Shown: piece after piece, positions 44,021-54,291 of the stretch
How positions within the stretch are numbered: position 1 is the first letter of the stretch
Layout: the number at the start of each line of letters is the position of its first letter
From: CGIF01 sp031673915
GTDB lineage: Bacteria; Bacillota_I; Bacilli_A; Mycoplasmatales; CGIF01
Direction of reading: 5' to 3'
Assembly (NCBI GenBank): GCA_031673915.1
Contig: CP125277.1
Location: forward strand, 186,001 to 250,000
Length of the DNA: 64,000 nucleotides
Program-made: the position numbers and the translations under genes
Notes under the pieces: model-generated
What the model saw: only the letters and a program-made list of their open reading frames with translations
Database searches by the model: none
Told to the model about the DNA's origin: nothing

Positions 44021-44416
44021 ATGGAAAAAAGTATTAAGTCAAAAACAAGAGTCAGTTTACTAGAAGATCTTTTGGAAGAAAAAAATAAAGAAATAAAAGA
44101 TTTAAAAGAAAGAATTAGTTTTTATTCTCACTCTAAAATTACTCATACAAATTCATTATGAAAATATATAGATGAAGAATTTTTAACAATATATTCTCCA
44201 ATTAAAACTTTGTGATTATTTTATTCAAAATCATTTTTGGATAAGAGTTTAAAAGGTACAAGGTTTGATCCGAAAAACGTTTATGAAGAATTTAGATTTG
44301 GTTGAATAATTTTTACATTTTACATTTTTTATATTCTTGGAAAGTATATAAATAGAAATAAAAAATCTTCAATTTATTTTAATGAAATCACTAAAGAAAG
44401 TTTAGTAAGTTTTTAG
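44021..44416 (+). CDS. Coiled-coil/TM protein, unknown
   Basis: 131 residues with three UGA-Trp codons. There is an N-terminal charged helix (LLEDLLEEKNKEIKDLKERI), then a mixed region, then one hydrophobic segment near 94-112 (GWIIFTFYIFYILG). It ends one base before the next small membrane gene. Not recognised. Confidence 0.5.
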
Positions 44417-44417
44417 A

Positions 44418-44735
44418 ATGTTTAAAAAAATAAGATATGCACTTCCTTCCTTTGAGGAGATAAAGAGTTGAATTTCTAGTAAATATAAATTTATAGATAA
44501 TGTTTCTTCAAATAGATCAACTTTTATTCTTGAAAAAATGCTTGTTTGTTTGATTTATTCTATTTTTTTATTATTAAATGTAATGGTTTTTAAAACTTAT
44601 AATAAGATAATTTCTTTTTTAATTTTTATATTTTGAAATATAATTTTTTTTGTTTATCTATTTATTGTTGAGATAAATAAGTTACCTAAAAAGGAGTATT
44701 CTTTTTATTCGATAGAAGATGATCAAATTTTTTAA
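44418..44735 (+). CDS. Small two-TM membrane protein, unknown
   Basis: 105 residues. Hydrophobic segments lie near 43-60 and 66-90. It starts one base after the previous stop, so both are probably translated together. UGA is used for Trp. Not recognised. Confidence 0.5.
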
Positions 44736-44877
44736 TTTTTAAATATTAAGTTTTTCTTATTATTTAATAACTTGATTTTTATGAATTTGAGCAAAAATAT
44801 TTTATTTTATTCTAAAATAATCTCAGAAGAACTTTTAGTAGAGAAAAAATTAAATACTGACTAAATTTTCTTCATAT

Positions 44878-44898
44878 AGTTTTCAAATATTGAAAACT
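44878..44898 (+). terminator. Hairpin with T tract
   Basis: AGTTTTCAA and TTGAAAACT form a perfect 9-bp stem with loop ATA, followed directly by TTTT. This has the form of an intrinsic terminator. It is also only 21 bases before the next start codon and resembles the hairpin at 16428-16454. Confidence 0.6.
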
Positions 44899-44919
44899 TT
44901 TTAAATATAGCCAACTAAC

Positions 44920-45324
44920 ATGAATAATATAAATAGAGAGTTAATATCTCAATGTGAAATGTGTCATAAAGAAATCTATCATAATGACAAAATTTTTAAA
45001 CTTGTTAATGATTATCAATTGATTGGGAAGCCATCAAGTGATTTATTTTTTTGCAACGAATGTTCTTTTTACAAAACATTAAGTTTTAAGCAATTATTTT
45101 TTCTTTTTTTAAACTCTAGTATTTATTTTTTAATATTGTCTTCAATTTCAGCTTGAATAGCTTCAAATTTTAATTATAATATTTTTGATAAAATAAATAA
45201 AGAAAATAATCATATATGAAATATTTCAATCGGATCTTTCATTTTATACATATCAATTCTTGGGTTTCTTACTTACAACAAGTATGAGAATTTTATAGGA
45301 ACTCACAAGAGAGGAGAAGAATAG
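44920..45324 (+). CDS. CxxC-containing membrane protein, unknown
   Basis: 134 residues. The N-terminus has two C-x2-C pairs (CEMC near residue 12, CNEC near 46), a likely zinc ribbon. Two hydrophobic segments follow near 57-79 and 103-121. UGA-Trp at 45154. Not recognised; one of a group of small membrane proteins at 44.0-45.7 kb. Confidence 0.55.
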
Positions 45325-45466
45325 ATAACAATTAATTATTTTTTTAATCTTGCTAAATTTTATAAATTTTAAATGATAATGTTTTAATAATTTTGCATTT
45401 AAAATGTTGTCAAAAGTGATTTTTTGTCGTTTTCATCATATAAAATACTATATAATATAATAATAT

Positions 45467-45742
45467 ATGAAATCACAAAAACCACTAACAGAAAAATTTT
45501 TATTTTGAATAAAAGAGAAAAAAGATTGAGTTGGAGGAATAAAACCTTATAATTCTTTAACTTCTTTTTCTCTTTTGATAGGTGCAATTATGCCTGCAGT
45601 TTTTGCTTTTTCAAATTACTTCACTTATTTACCAACAGAAGAAAAAGTTAGATCAAAAGAAGGAGTTTTGTTCCTTTTAGTTAGCATTATTTATGCTTCA
45701 TTTTCTATTTACTTAATACTTAAAAACGTTTATAAAAGATAA
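45467..45742 (+). CDS. Small two-TM membrane protein, unknown
   Basis: 91 residues, two UGA-Trp. Hydrophobic segments lie near 32-50 (TSFSLLIGAIMPAVFAF) and 68-85. Layout and C-terminal segment recall the frame-broken small gene at 49930-50164. It ends 15 bp before sufU. Not recognised. Confidence 0.5.
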
Positions 45743-45757
45743 GAATTTTCATTCATC

Positions 45758-46213
45758 ATGATTAACAATGACGAAAGAAGAAATTTTATAGTTAAGAATT
45801 TTTCTGATAAAAGCAGAATTTTAAATTCTTCGGAAATAAAAGAAAGAAGTTTGACTAAAAATCATTACTTCTTTCGGTTTGAAGGTTCGAGAATTGGCTG
45901 TGGAGATGCAATTGATTTTTTAATTGTCAAAGAAGGAGATATAATTAAAAAAGTATTTTTTTCAAATCAAGAAGCTTGTATAGTTTCTATCTCTGCAACT
46001 AATATTATTTGTTCGTGATTGGAGAAACAAGATAGAAGCTTCTCACAAACAAATAATTTGATAATGAATATTCGAAAAATGCTTGCGCATGAAATTTATG
46101 ATTTGCAAGATTGTAAAGAAATGGAAGTTTTTAAAGACATAAATTCTTTTTCCAATCGAACTGAGTGCCTTAACTTAGTAATTAAAAGTTTTGATCAAAT
46201 TATTAGAAATTAA
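45758..46213 (+). CDS. sufU: Iron-sulfur scaffold / sulfur acceptor SufU
   Basis: IscU-fold protein that takes sulfur from SufS. 151 residues. The three conserved Cys are visible: GCGDAIDF, QEACIVSISATNI and RTECLNLV. UGA-Trp at 46016. Diverged, but the Cys-Gly-Asp motif and spacing support the family. It is separated from sufS by 13 kb and sits one base upstream of pheS. Confidence 0.82.
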
Positions 46214-46214
46214 T

Positions 46215-47276
46215 ATGAAAAATATTAGAGGTTTTAACGAAGAAGAAATTAAACAAATAAAACAAGATTCTTTTTTAGAATTAAAGGGAATCAAATGTTC
46301 AAAGGAACTTGAAGTATTTAGAAAAAAATATTTAAGTGAAAAAAGTAGTTTCATTCCTTTAATTATTATTTGATTATCTAATTTGGAAAGAAGAGAAGAT
46401 AAAATTAAATTCGGAAGGTTCATTAATGAATGGAGAAAAATTTTATTAGATTCAATTAAACTTTTTAATTTTGAAAAAGAAAAAGATCAAGAGTTTTCTT
46501 CTAAGCAGGTTAATTTAAATTTACCAGGAAAGAAATTAAATATTGCTTATCCTCATCCTGTTAGAAAAATAACTAATGAAATTTATGATTTTTTTGTTTC
46601 TCAAGGTTATCAAATTTATGAAGGTCCTGAGATTGATAGTGAATTATATAACTTTGATAAGCTTAATATGCCAAAGGATCATCCTGCTCGGGGTTTTCAA
46701 GACACTTTTTATTTAAAAAACATGCCTTCTTTACTTTTAAGAACTCATTCTTCTAATTGTCAAGCTAGAGTAATGGAGGAAAATAAAAATCATGAGATAA
46801 AAGTTGTTTCTGCAGGTAAAACGTATCGCAGAGATGATGATGATGCAACTCATTCTCATCAATATACTAATCTTGAAATTATTACTATTGGAAAAAATGT
46901 TAATTTCATGCACTTAAAGGGAACACTTGAATCATTTTTTAAATGAATTTTTAATGAGAATGTTAGAGTGAGATTTCGCCCATCATTTTTCCCTTTTACA
47001 GAGCCAAGTTTTGAAGTAGATTGTTCTTGTATGATTTGTAATGGAGTTGGTGAAGATTGTTCTGTTTGTAAAAAAACAGGTTGAATTGAGATACTAGGTG
47101 CTGGACTTATTCATCCTAATGTTTTAAAAGATAGTGGCTATGATACGAAGAAATTCACTGGTTTCGCCTTAGGAATGGGTGTTGAAAGAATTCTAATGAT
47201 TAAGTATGGAATAAGCGATATTAGAGATTTCTATCAAAATGATTTAAGGTTTCTAAGACAAACTAAATGAATTTAG
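46215..47276 (+). CDS. pheS: Phenylalanyl-tRNA synthetase alpha subunit
   Basis: Catalytic subunit of PheRS, class II. 353 residues. LNLPGKKLNIAYPHPVRKI begins the catalytic part, LLRTHSSNCQARVM holds motif 2, FFPFTEPSFEVD is followed by a Cys cluster (CSCMICNG, CSVCKKTGW), and FALGMGVERILMIKYG is motif 3. ATG 46215 starts one base after the sufU stop. pheT is elsewhere, on the other strand. Confidence 0.95.
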
Positions 47277-47718
47277 AAAAAAAATCAATCTCTTTTTTGC
47301 ATGTGTATGTTGTTGTGAGTGTTTAAAATTTTTAATATTAGGTTGTTTTTCTATCCTATATCTTTATAATTTTCTCTCTTTTTCATTAAAGAATTGTATA
47401 CTAAACTTGTTTTTAAATTATCTTAAAGCATTTATTAATTTCTATGAAAGTTAAAGAAAACTACTAAAAAAACTTATTAATTCAATTGTTTAAATATCAC
47501 TAAAATTAATCTTTTATATGTTTTTTATTTGATGATTTATTAAAGTTTAGGTTATTAATTGTTATTAATCATATAAAAATTAATAATATAGGAAATTATA
47601 GAATTAAAAGATATATTTCTCATAAATCATTAGCAAAGTATTAAGTTTTTCTTTAATTTTTTATTTTTCTAATGATTTATAAATAATCACTTTTATAATA
47701 AATAAACAATATAAATTT
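47277..47718. other. Noncoding gap with a hairpin
   Basis: About 440 bases without an ORF. ATAAATCATTAG (47622-47633) and its exact complement (47669-47680) can form a 12-bp stem with a 35-nt loop, 38 bases before frr. Otherwise I see only A/T-rich sequence. Confidence 0.4.
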
Positions 47719-48276
47719 ATGAACGATATACAAATTTGAAATAATAAAATTGAAGATCTTTTAATGAAAGATGAGACTTCGTTTCTTAATAATCTTGAAG
47801 GAATTAGAAGTAATCGAATTTCAATTGATTTTTTGAAAAATATTACAGTAAATACTTCAGAGAAGAAATCTAAATTATCTCATTTAGCGAGTATGAGAGC
47901 ATCTTCAGCTAGAGAACTAACTATTACTGCTTTCAATAAGAAGGATGTTCAATCTATAACAAAGGCATTACTAGATGCTGATTTAGGTTATAGGATGGAG
48001 AGATCTAATGGAGAAATAATGTATTTTTCATTAGCTCCAATGACTGAAGAATCTAGAAAAAGATTAATTCAAAAATCAAAAGAAATTCTTGAGAATGCAA
48101 AAATTTCCCTTAGAAATATTAGACAAAAGATTTTAAATGAGATTAAAAGTTCAAAATCTCTTTCTTCTGATCAAGAGAAGAAGACTAAGAAAAATATTGA
48201 AGATATTATTAATTCTTGAAGTGATAGATTTACAAAAATTTACAATCAAAAAGTTATAGAATTAAATTCTATTTAA
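47719..48276 (+). CDS. frr: Ribosome recycling factor
   Basis: Splits post-termination ribosomes together with EF-G. 185 residues, the standard length. NLEGIRSNRISIDFL, PMTEESRKRLIQKSKE and ISLRNIRQKI match the three-helix bundle. Trp codons near 47737 and 48217 are UGA. It ends 24 bases from the convergent serS stop, with a tandem TATTTAAATTT repeat between. Confidence 0.93.
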
Positions 48277-48300
48277 ATTTCTATTTAAATTTATTTACTT

Positions 48301-49518
48301 TTAAAAAATATCTATATATTTCTTTAAATTAGAGGGTATTTCCAATTTATTTTGTCCTTCTATGAAATAGTATTCTAATATTGCCAAAATAAGTCTATCA
48401 ATTGCTAAAGAAGATCCATTAAGTGTATGCAATATTACTTTTTTATTATTTTTTTTCATTCTAATTTTAGTTCTATTTGCCTGAAAATCCTCACAATTAC
48501 TGCAAGAAGATATTTCTAATCACTTTTTGCTATTTGGTAACCACATTTCTATGTCATAAGTTTTTGCGGAGCTCACTCCTAATTCTTCATAACATAATTC
48601 AATTACACGATAAGATATTTCTAACTTATCTAGAATATTGCACGCGTCATTAACCATTTCGTCTAGTTCAATATAAGATTTTTCAGGATTTGCAATTCTT
48701 ACTAATTCAACTTTATTGAATTGATGAAGACGAATTAGACTTTTGTTATCTTGTCCTGCCGATCCAACTTCTGCTCTGAAGCAAGGACTGTACGATGTAA
48801 GTTTGATTGGGAGCTTGCTTTCTTCAATAATTTCGTCTTTATAAAGATTTATTAGAGTCACTTCAGATGTTGGAATTAGTCCAAAGTCATAATTTTCAAT
48901 TTTGAAAATGTCTTCAGAGAATTTTGGCAATTGTCCAGAATTATATAGGTTTTTAAGATTAACTAAATATGGAGCGCTTATTAATTCATATCCTCTTTTA
49001 TTGTTTTCACTCAACATTAAATTTATCAAAGAGTGAAGAATTTTAACTCCAAAATCTCTATAAACGACAAACTTACTACCAGCTATTTTAGAACTTCTTT
49101 CTAGATCAATTATTCCAAGTTTTTTAATTATTTCTTCATATTTAAGAGAGTTTTTTATTTCTCTTTTACTATCAATAAATTTAATTACTTTATTTCCGTA
49201 CTTATTTTCCGGAGTATCTAACGCAGGAATGTTTGGTAATTTCTCACAAAGTTTTTGCAAATCATTAACAATTTTTTCTAATGATGTTTCATTCTCTTTG
49301 ATAATTTTTTTGATTTCAATTACTTTTTGATTTTCTTTTATTTTATCAGAACTTAGTTCATTTTTTTTACTTCTTAATTCGTTTATTATTTTTATTTTTT
49401 CTTTTCTTTCACTAAACTTTTCTCTAATTTTTACTAAATCTTCGTTTTTTACTCCTCTAAGACTTAATCTTTTTGCAATATCTTCAAAATTATTATCCAA
49501 TTTTTCTAAATTTATCAT
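48301..49518 (-). CDS. serS: Seryl-tRNA synthetase
   Basis: Class II synthetase, 405 residues. An N-terminal coiled-coil arm binds the long variable arm of tRNA-Ser (residues about 25-100). Then GLIPTSEVTLINLY, SPCFRAEVGSAGQDNKSLIR (motif 2) and TLNGSSLAIDRLILAILE (motif 3). ATG 49518 (MINLEKLDNN) fits the family; an upstream TTG is less likely. The two tRNA-Ser genes of this window are its substrates. Confidence 0.95.
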
Positions 49519-49644
49519 TTTTTCCGTATTTTTTCTTTTCAAGAGTTTCGTTTTGATTATTAATTAAACAACTATTATTAATAAAGTTTTAAATGAATTT
49601 AAAAAATATTTTTAAAAAACTTTTATTTGAATTAAAAATTGAAT

Positions 49645-49842
49645 ATGTCAGTAACAAAAGAAGAGATTGCAAAAAAGAGAGAATATTTAAGGTTTTTAAC
49701 TTTACAAATTTACAAGAATAGAAATAAACTTAATACTTTAAACAGGCAAGTAGATAAAATAACTCAACAAATTAATAATTACTCTGATGAGAAGGTAATG
49801 ATTTTTAAGTGACTAAAAGATAATTCTAAAAGAAATATTTAA
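49645..49842 (+). CDS. Small charged helical protein, unknown
   Basis: 65 residues, Lys/Gln/Asn-rich and predicted helical (EEIAKKREYLRFLTLQIYKN), one UGA-Trp. It has no clear ribosome-binding site. Not recognised. Confidence 0.4.
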
Positions 49843-49929
49843 ATTTGTAAGATAATGTTATAAAATTTAATTTAACTAAATTTATTTTATTTTAAATAAT
49901 AATCTATATAATAATTAAAAAATGAAAAT

Positions 49930-50164
49930 ATGCATATAACAGAAACAAAAAAAGATAATTGTATTGAAAGAAGGTTGAATATAATTTTAATTATGATTCC
50001 AATAACGTTAATAATAAGTGTTTATTGCTAATCAAGGTGATAGTAATTGAATAACAGATTATAAAATGAAATATATTGTTTTTTTTCTTTCAGCTTCTTT
50101 AATTTCTTTGGCAATTTACGAAAGTAATAAATTTTTAAAGAGTTTGGTAAATAAAAACAATTAG
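49930..50164 (+). pseudogene. Frameshifted small two-TM protein gene
   Basis: The first frame gives 33 residues ending in a membrane segment (LIMIPITLIISVYC) and then TAA. One base later the other frame continues as ANQGDSNWITDYKMKYIVFF with a second membrane segment and a basic tail to TAG at 50164. Rejoined, it is a two-TM protein like the ORF at 45467. A one-base insertion near 50025 or programmed frameshifting would explain it. Confidence 0.5.
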
Positions 50165-50314
50165 TTTTTATTTATCTTATGATTAAATAGTAAGATTTTA
50201 TTGTTAAACTTTAATTTAGGAGTTTTATTAATTATTAAATTTACTATTTAATGTGAAATTTAAACAGAAAAACACTAAAATATACTTATATACAAACAAC
50301 TATAAAAAAAATAT

Positions 50315-50390
50315 AGCGGAGTAGAGCAGTTGGTAGCTCGTTGGGCTCATAATCCAAAGGTCGAAGGTTCGAGTCCTTCCTCCGCAACCA
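50315..50390 (+). tRNA. Initiator tRNA-fMet (anticodon CAT)
   Basis: A cloverleaf with encoded CCA and loop CTCATAA. It is the initiator because the first acceptor pair is mismatched (A1 opposite A72) and the anticodon stem has three consecutive G (TTGGG). A TATACT box lies at 50281-50286. Confidence 0.92.
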
Positions 50391-50409
50391 ATTAATAATC
50401 GAATAGTAA

Positions 50410-50495
50410 GCCCAAATGGCGGAATGGTAGACGCAAGAGATTCAAAACCTCTCGAGTTAATGCTCATGTCGGTTCGAGTCCGATTTTGGGTACCA
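50410..50495 (+). tRNA. tRNA-Leu (anticodon CAA)
   Basis: An 86-nt tRNA with a long variable arm and encoded CCA. Loop TTCAAAA gives CAA, reading UUG. The innermost anticodon stem pair is an A-C mismatch and the first acceptor pair is G-T. Confidence 0.9.
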
Positions 50496-50574
50496 ATTAT
50501 AATATAAGATAAGTTATAAAAAGTTATTTTTTTGACAATTTATCTTATATTAAGTAATGGGTTAAATTACTTTT

Positions 50575-50650
50575 GGTTCTGTAGTGTAGTGGTTAACACA
50601 CCTCTCTGTCACAGAGGAGATCGCGAGTTCGATTCTCGTCAGGACCGCCA
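50575..50650 (+). tRNA. tRNA-Asp (anticodon GTC)
   Basis: A 76-nt cloverleaf with encoded CCA. Stem CCTCT/AGAGG encloses CTGTCAC. The acceptor GGTTCTG pairs with CAGGACC. It serves AspRS, encoded at the left edge of the window. Confidence 0.95.
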
Positions 50651-50763
50651 TTGTTGTTAATAGAGAGATTAGTTAAGTAAAAAAAGCCATCAAAGTCAAT
50701 TTGTGATTTCTTTTACTTTTCTAATTTTTAAGATTAAAAGGGAAAATTTAAATAAAATTCAGC

Positions 50764-50916
50764 ATGAATAAAAAGAAAATAGTAGTTAAAGTTAGAGGAA
50801 CTGGTGAACAGGCAGAAAAGTCAATGACATTCTTTCAAAAAATTACTTCCCCAATAAAAAGAAAACTTAGAAAAAAGCTTTACTTCAGTAATAAAAAGAG
50901 TAAAAGATTAGACTAA
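50764..50916 (+). CDS. rpsU: 30S ribosomal protein S21
   Basis: Small basic protein bS21 of 50 residues. IVVKVRGTGEQAEKSMTFFQK and KRKLRKKLYF follow the family pattern (N-terminal beta strand, then two basic helices). It precedes ybeY by 14 bp, a common arrangement in Firmicutes. Confidence 0.82.
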   Translation: MNKKKIVVKVRGTGEQAEKSMTFFQKITSPIKRKLRKKLYFSNKKSKRLD

Positions 50917-50930
50917 AATTTTCAAAATCA

Positions 50931-51368
50931 ATGTTAAGCATTGTTAATGATCATAACTATCAAATTAATTGATTAAGAAAAGATTTATTAAAAATTTTTA
51001 GACTTACAAAAATTAAAGTTTTAAAACCAGAGCAAAAGAATATTTCGGTCGGTCTTTTATTTTCTAATAAAGAAGAGATTTTGCATTTAAATAAAAAGTA
51101 CAGAAATAAAGACTTTCCAACAGATGTTCTATCTTTTCATTCTGATCCAAAAATTGATAAGAATTATTTAGGAGACATTGTAATTTGTTATCAAATATGT
51201 CAAGAACAATCTGTTAAGTATGAACATTCATTGAGGAGAGAACTTTCTTTTCTTTTTTTACATGGCTTGCTTCATTTAATTGGCTATGATCATGAAGAAA
51301 AAGAAGAAGAAAAAATAATGTTTTCTCTTCAAGATGAAATTCTTAATGAATTAAATATAAAAAGATAA
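50931..51368 (+). CDS. ybeY: Endoribonuclease YbeY
   Basis: Zinc-dependent endoribonuclease for 16S rRNA 3' maturation and ribosome quality control. 145 residues. The zinc motif HGLLHLIGYDHE is intact, and FPTDVLSFHSD and YLGDIVIC precede it. UGA-Trp at 50970. It shares an operon with rpsU. Confidence 0.94.
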
Positions 51369-51484
51369 TATTTATTAGGTAATAATAGGTATATTCCAAA
51401 TTTTATGTTGATTTAAAAAATAAAAAATTGTTTGATTTTTATTCATTTTTTATTTTTTAAAATCATTTAAATTTCAAAATTATT

Positions 51485-52213
51485 TTAAGATTTTCTTATT
51501 GAAGAAAGAATTACTCCACAACTGACTGAAACATTAAGAGAATTCATGCTGTTTTTAAGTGGTATTGAAATTAAATGATCGCTTTTTTTAATAATTCTGC
51601 TTTTAATTCCTTCATGTTCGTTACCAAAAACAATACAAGTTGGTGAATTAAATTCATATTTATTATAATCTATCGCTTTTTCTTCATCGCAAACAGTAGA
51701 AACTATTGAATAATTTTTCTGCTGTAAATTGTTTATTGTTTCTTCTAGACTATTTACTTGACAAATTGGTAAGTATGAAATTCCCCCGGTTGAAACTTTT
51801 ATTACTGTGCTATTAACTTGCACTTGTTGTTTGTTGGTTATAATTATTCCATCTACTTCCATTGCCGCACAAGTTCTAATAATAGCTCCAAAATTATGCG
51901 GATCTTCTATTGAGTCAAGCATAACTAATAAAGGAAATTTTTGATTAGCTTTTTTATTAATTAAATAGTTTAAAGAGCAATAATTGTAATTTCTAAGGAA
52001 AGCAATAATTCCTTGATGTTTTCTGTCAGGAATATGTCTTCCGAAGGATTCTTTATTTAATAATTCAAAAGGAATATCTTTTTTGGAAATTTCTTTAATA
52101 AATTCTCCATATTCTATTTTTTTTTCTTCAGAAATAATTATTTTTTTAAAACTAAAAAAATCGGAATTAATAAGGTTTTTAATAGTATTTTTTCCAAAAG
52201 CAATTAAGTTCAT
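51485..52213 (-). CDS. rlmB: 23S rRNA (guanosine-2'-O-) methyltransferase, TrmH/SpoU family
   Basis: SAM-dependent 2'-O-methyltransferase with the deep trefoil knot fold. 242 residues. An N-terminal substrate-binding domain, then LDSIEDPHNFGAIIRTC (motif 1), CIVFGNEHEGI (motif 2) and NSLNVSVSCGVILS (motif 3). RlmB (Gm2251) is the best match; other TrmH-family rRNA or tRNA targets cannot be excluded. It reads divergently from the next gene. Confidence 0.88.
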   Translation of the reverse strand: MNLIAFGKNTIKNLINSDFFSFKKIIISEEKKIEYGEFIKEISKKDIPFELLNKESFGRHIPDRKHQGIIAFLRNYNYCSLNYLINKKANQKFPLLVMLDSIEDPHNFGAIIRTCAAMEVDGIIITNKQQVQVNSTVIKVSTGGISYLPICQVNSLEETINNLQQKNYSIVSTVCDEEKAIDYNKYEFNSPTCIVFGNEHEGIKSRIIKKSDHLISIPLKNSMNSLNVSVSCGVILSSIRKS

Positions 52214-52267
52214 TTTGATTGTTTCTTTCTAGTTTTTTGGTTGCTAATTAATTTCTAATATTTTTTT

Positions 52268-52316
52268 ATTTATAAAATTATGATTAATAATGCGTGTTAA
52301 TCATAATTTTATAAAT
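52268..52316. promoter_or_regulatory. Perfect 20-bp inverted repeat between divergent genes
   Basis: The arms at 52268-52287 and 52297-52316 are exact complements, with a 9-base spacer TAATGCGTG. It lies 55 bases before rlmB (minus) and 100 bases before the plus-strand gene. It could be an operator or a stable RNA hairpin in either leader. No T tract. Confidence 0.55.
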
Positions 52317-52418
52317 TTTGTCAATATTTATTAATTTCTATTTCTTTTATGTTTTTTACTTTGTTGCAATGTTTTAGAATAAAATTACACTTAATAATTG
52401 TATTGGTTGTAAATTTTT

Positions 52419-52955
52419 GTGGAGAATATTAATAATGAAAAATTTAAAATTAAGAATGATGATCAAGTTGTTAATTCAGAAAGAAAAAGAATTAACCCTA
52501 AATATTTATCATATATTTTTTTAGATTTAAAAGTTGATAATTGTTTAACCAAAGAATCTTTGTATTTATACTCTTGCGCTTCTGTTTCAAGTTATTGGAT
52601 CAATCAAGATGTTTATGATTTTTATTCTAATAAATTTGGTTCTGACTCTGTTGAACTTTTTATTAGGGGAAATCCAGAATTAAAAGAAGATTATTATATC
52701 AAAGATTATATCAAAGAAAATATAAGGCTTAGAGGATTAGAAAATGAGGATTTTTATGAAAGATTATTTCGTAATCTTTCATATATGCATTCTAATCGTT
52801 ATCGCTATTTTGAATCAGAAGAAGAAACTCAATGATTAGAATTGAAAACAAATAATCTATTTTTCTATATTGTTCTGTTTTTTTTTCTATTATCTTCTAC
52901 TTTTTTTGTAATTAAGAGAAAGAAAAAATGTTTTTTTTGTAAGTGAAATAACTAA
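52419..52955 (+). CDS. Tail-anchored protein, unknown
   Basis: 178 residues starting at GTG 52419; an in-frame TAA lies 9 bases upstream, so no longer start exists. A soluble domain (about 1-135) is rich in Tyr, Asn, Glu and Arg. A hydrophobic segment follows near 146-163 and then a basic tail KRKKKCFFCKW with a C-x2-C. UGA-Trp at 52833 and 52944. Not recognised. Confidence 0.5.
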
Positions 52956-53009
52956 ATATTTTATTCCCTTATAATTTAATGCGTTATTGTAAGGATTATC
53001 TGTTTTAAA

Positions 53010-54161
53010 ATGAACAAAAAGATTATTGTTGGTTTGAGCGGTGGAGTAGACTCTGCTGTTTCTTCTTACTTAATAAAAGAAGAAAATAAGAATTATGAAG
53101 TTTCAGCTATTTTCATGCAAAATTGGGATGATTTCATAGCTGATAATAAAGTAATTAAAAAAAAATGCACTCAAACTCAGGATTGAGAAGATGCTTTAAG
53201 TGTTGCAAATCATCTTAATATTTCAATAAAAAAAATAAATTTTGTTAATGAATATTGACAGGAAGTTTTTGTTGATTTTTTAAATAAATTAAAAAGTGGT
53301 GTCACTCCAAATCCTGATATTTTGTGTAATAGTGTAATAAAGTTTTCTCATTTCGCTAATTATGTAAGAAATGAATTAAATGCTGATTATCTCGCTACTG
53401 GTCATTATGCTAGAATTATTTTTGATAAAGATAAAGATTCTCATTATTTAGCTAAATGTAAAGATGAAAACAAAGATCAAACATACTTTTTATGTCAGAT
53501 AGAATTTTCAATACTTCCTTATTTAATTTTTCCTCTTAGTGATCTAGAAAAGTCTGAAGTTAGAAAGATTGCAGAATCAATAAATCTTCCAAATGCAAAG
53601 AAGAAAGATTCCACTGGTATTTGTTTTATTGGTGAGAATAATTTTGCAAATTTTATTTCTGGTTACTTAGAAGAAAAAGAAGGAAATATTGTTAATATTG
53701 ATAACTTTAAAGTTGTTGGAAAACACAAAGGTGTTTCTTTTTTTACGCTTGGGCAAAGAAAAGGACTTGATCTTGGTGGTGAAAAACTTCCTAGCTATGT
53801 TGTTGGGAAAGATATTGAGAAGAATATTGTTTATATTTCTAACGGTTATGAAAACAAATGACTATATAGTAATGACTGTTTTGTGAAAAATATGAATTGA
53901 TTAGTTAATGATTGAGAAATCAATTCTATTGTTGGTAAAGAAATCACTGCTCGCTTTCGTCATAGACAAAAAGAGGTTTCAGTAAAGATTGATTTTTCTG
54001 AAGATAAAAAAGATTCTTTGAAAGTTGTTTTTAGTAAACCAATGAAAGCTATTACTCCAGGGCAGTATGCAGTATTTTATGATGGCATGATTTGCCTAGG
54101 AGGAGGAATTATTTTTTCAACTGATAAAGTTGATTTCAGATGTAAACCGAATTTTGATTAA
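53010..54161 (+). CDS. mnmA: tRNA 2-thiouridylase MnmA
   Basis: Makes 2-thiouridine at U34 of tRNA-Lys/Glu/Gln using sulfur from a cysteine desulfurase. 383 residues. PP-loop GLSGGVDSAVS, catalytic Cys in NPDILCNSVIKF and in DSTGICFIGE, then FTLGQRKGL and AITPGQYAVFY. Five UGA-Trp. SufS at 31537 is the likely donor, and tRNA-Lys at 54869 is a likely type of substrate. Confidence 0.96.
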
Positions 54162-54291
54162 TCAAATTTTTTTTAAGTCTATATTGCATTAATTTACAGA
54201 TATATTTTTACAGATTTGTTTTTTATTAGTAATTGCAGTGTTTAATTATTAAAATTATGTTAATTATATATAGAATGATAAAAAATTAATT

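Noticed and set aside
48269..48295. Tandem TATTTAAATTT repeat between frr and serS
   Set aside because: Two short A/T-rich copies only; probably chance or a simple convergent terminator region.
53689..53886. Second plus-strand ORF overlapping mnmA
   Set aside because: Out-of-frame shadow; mnmA continues through this region with conserved motifs.
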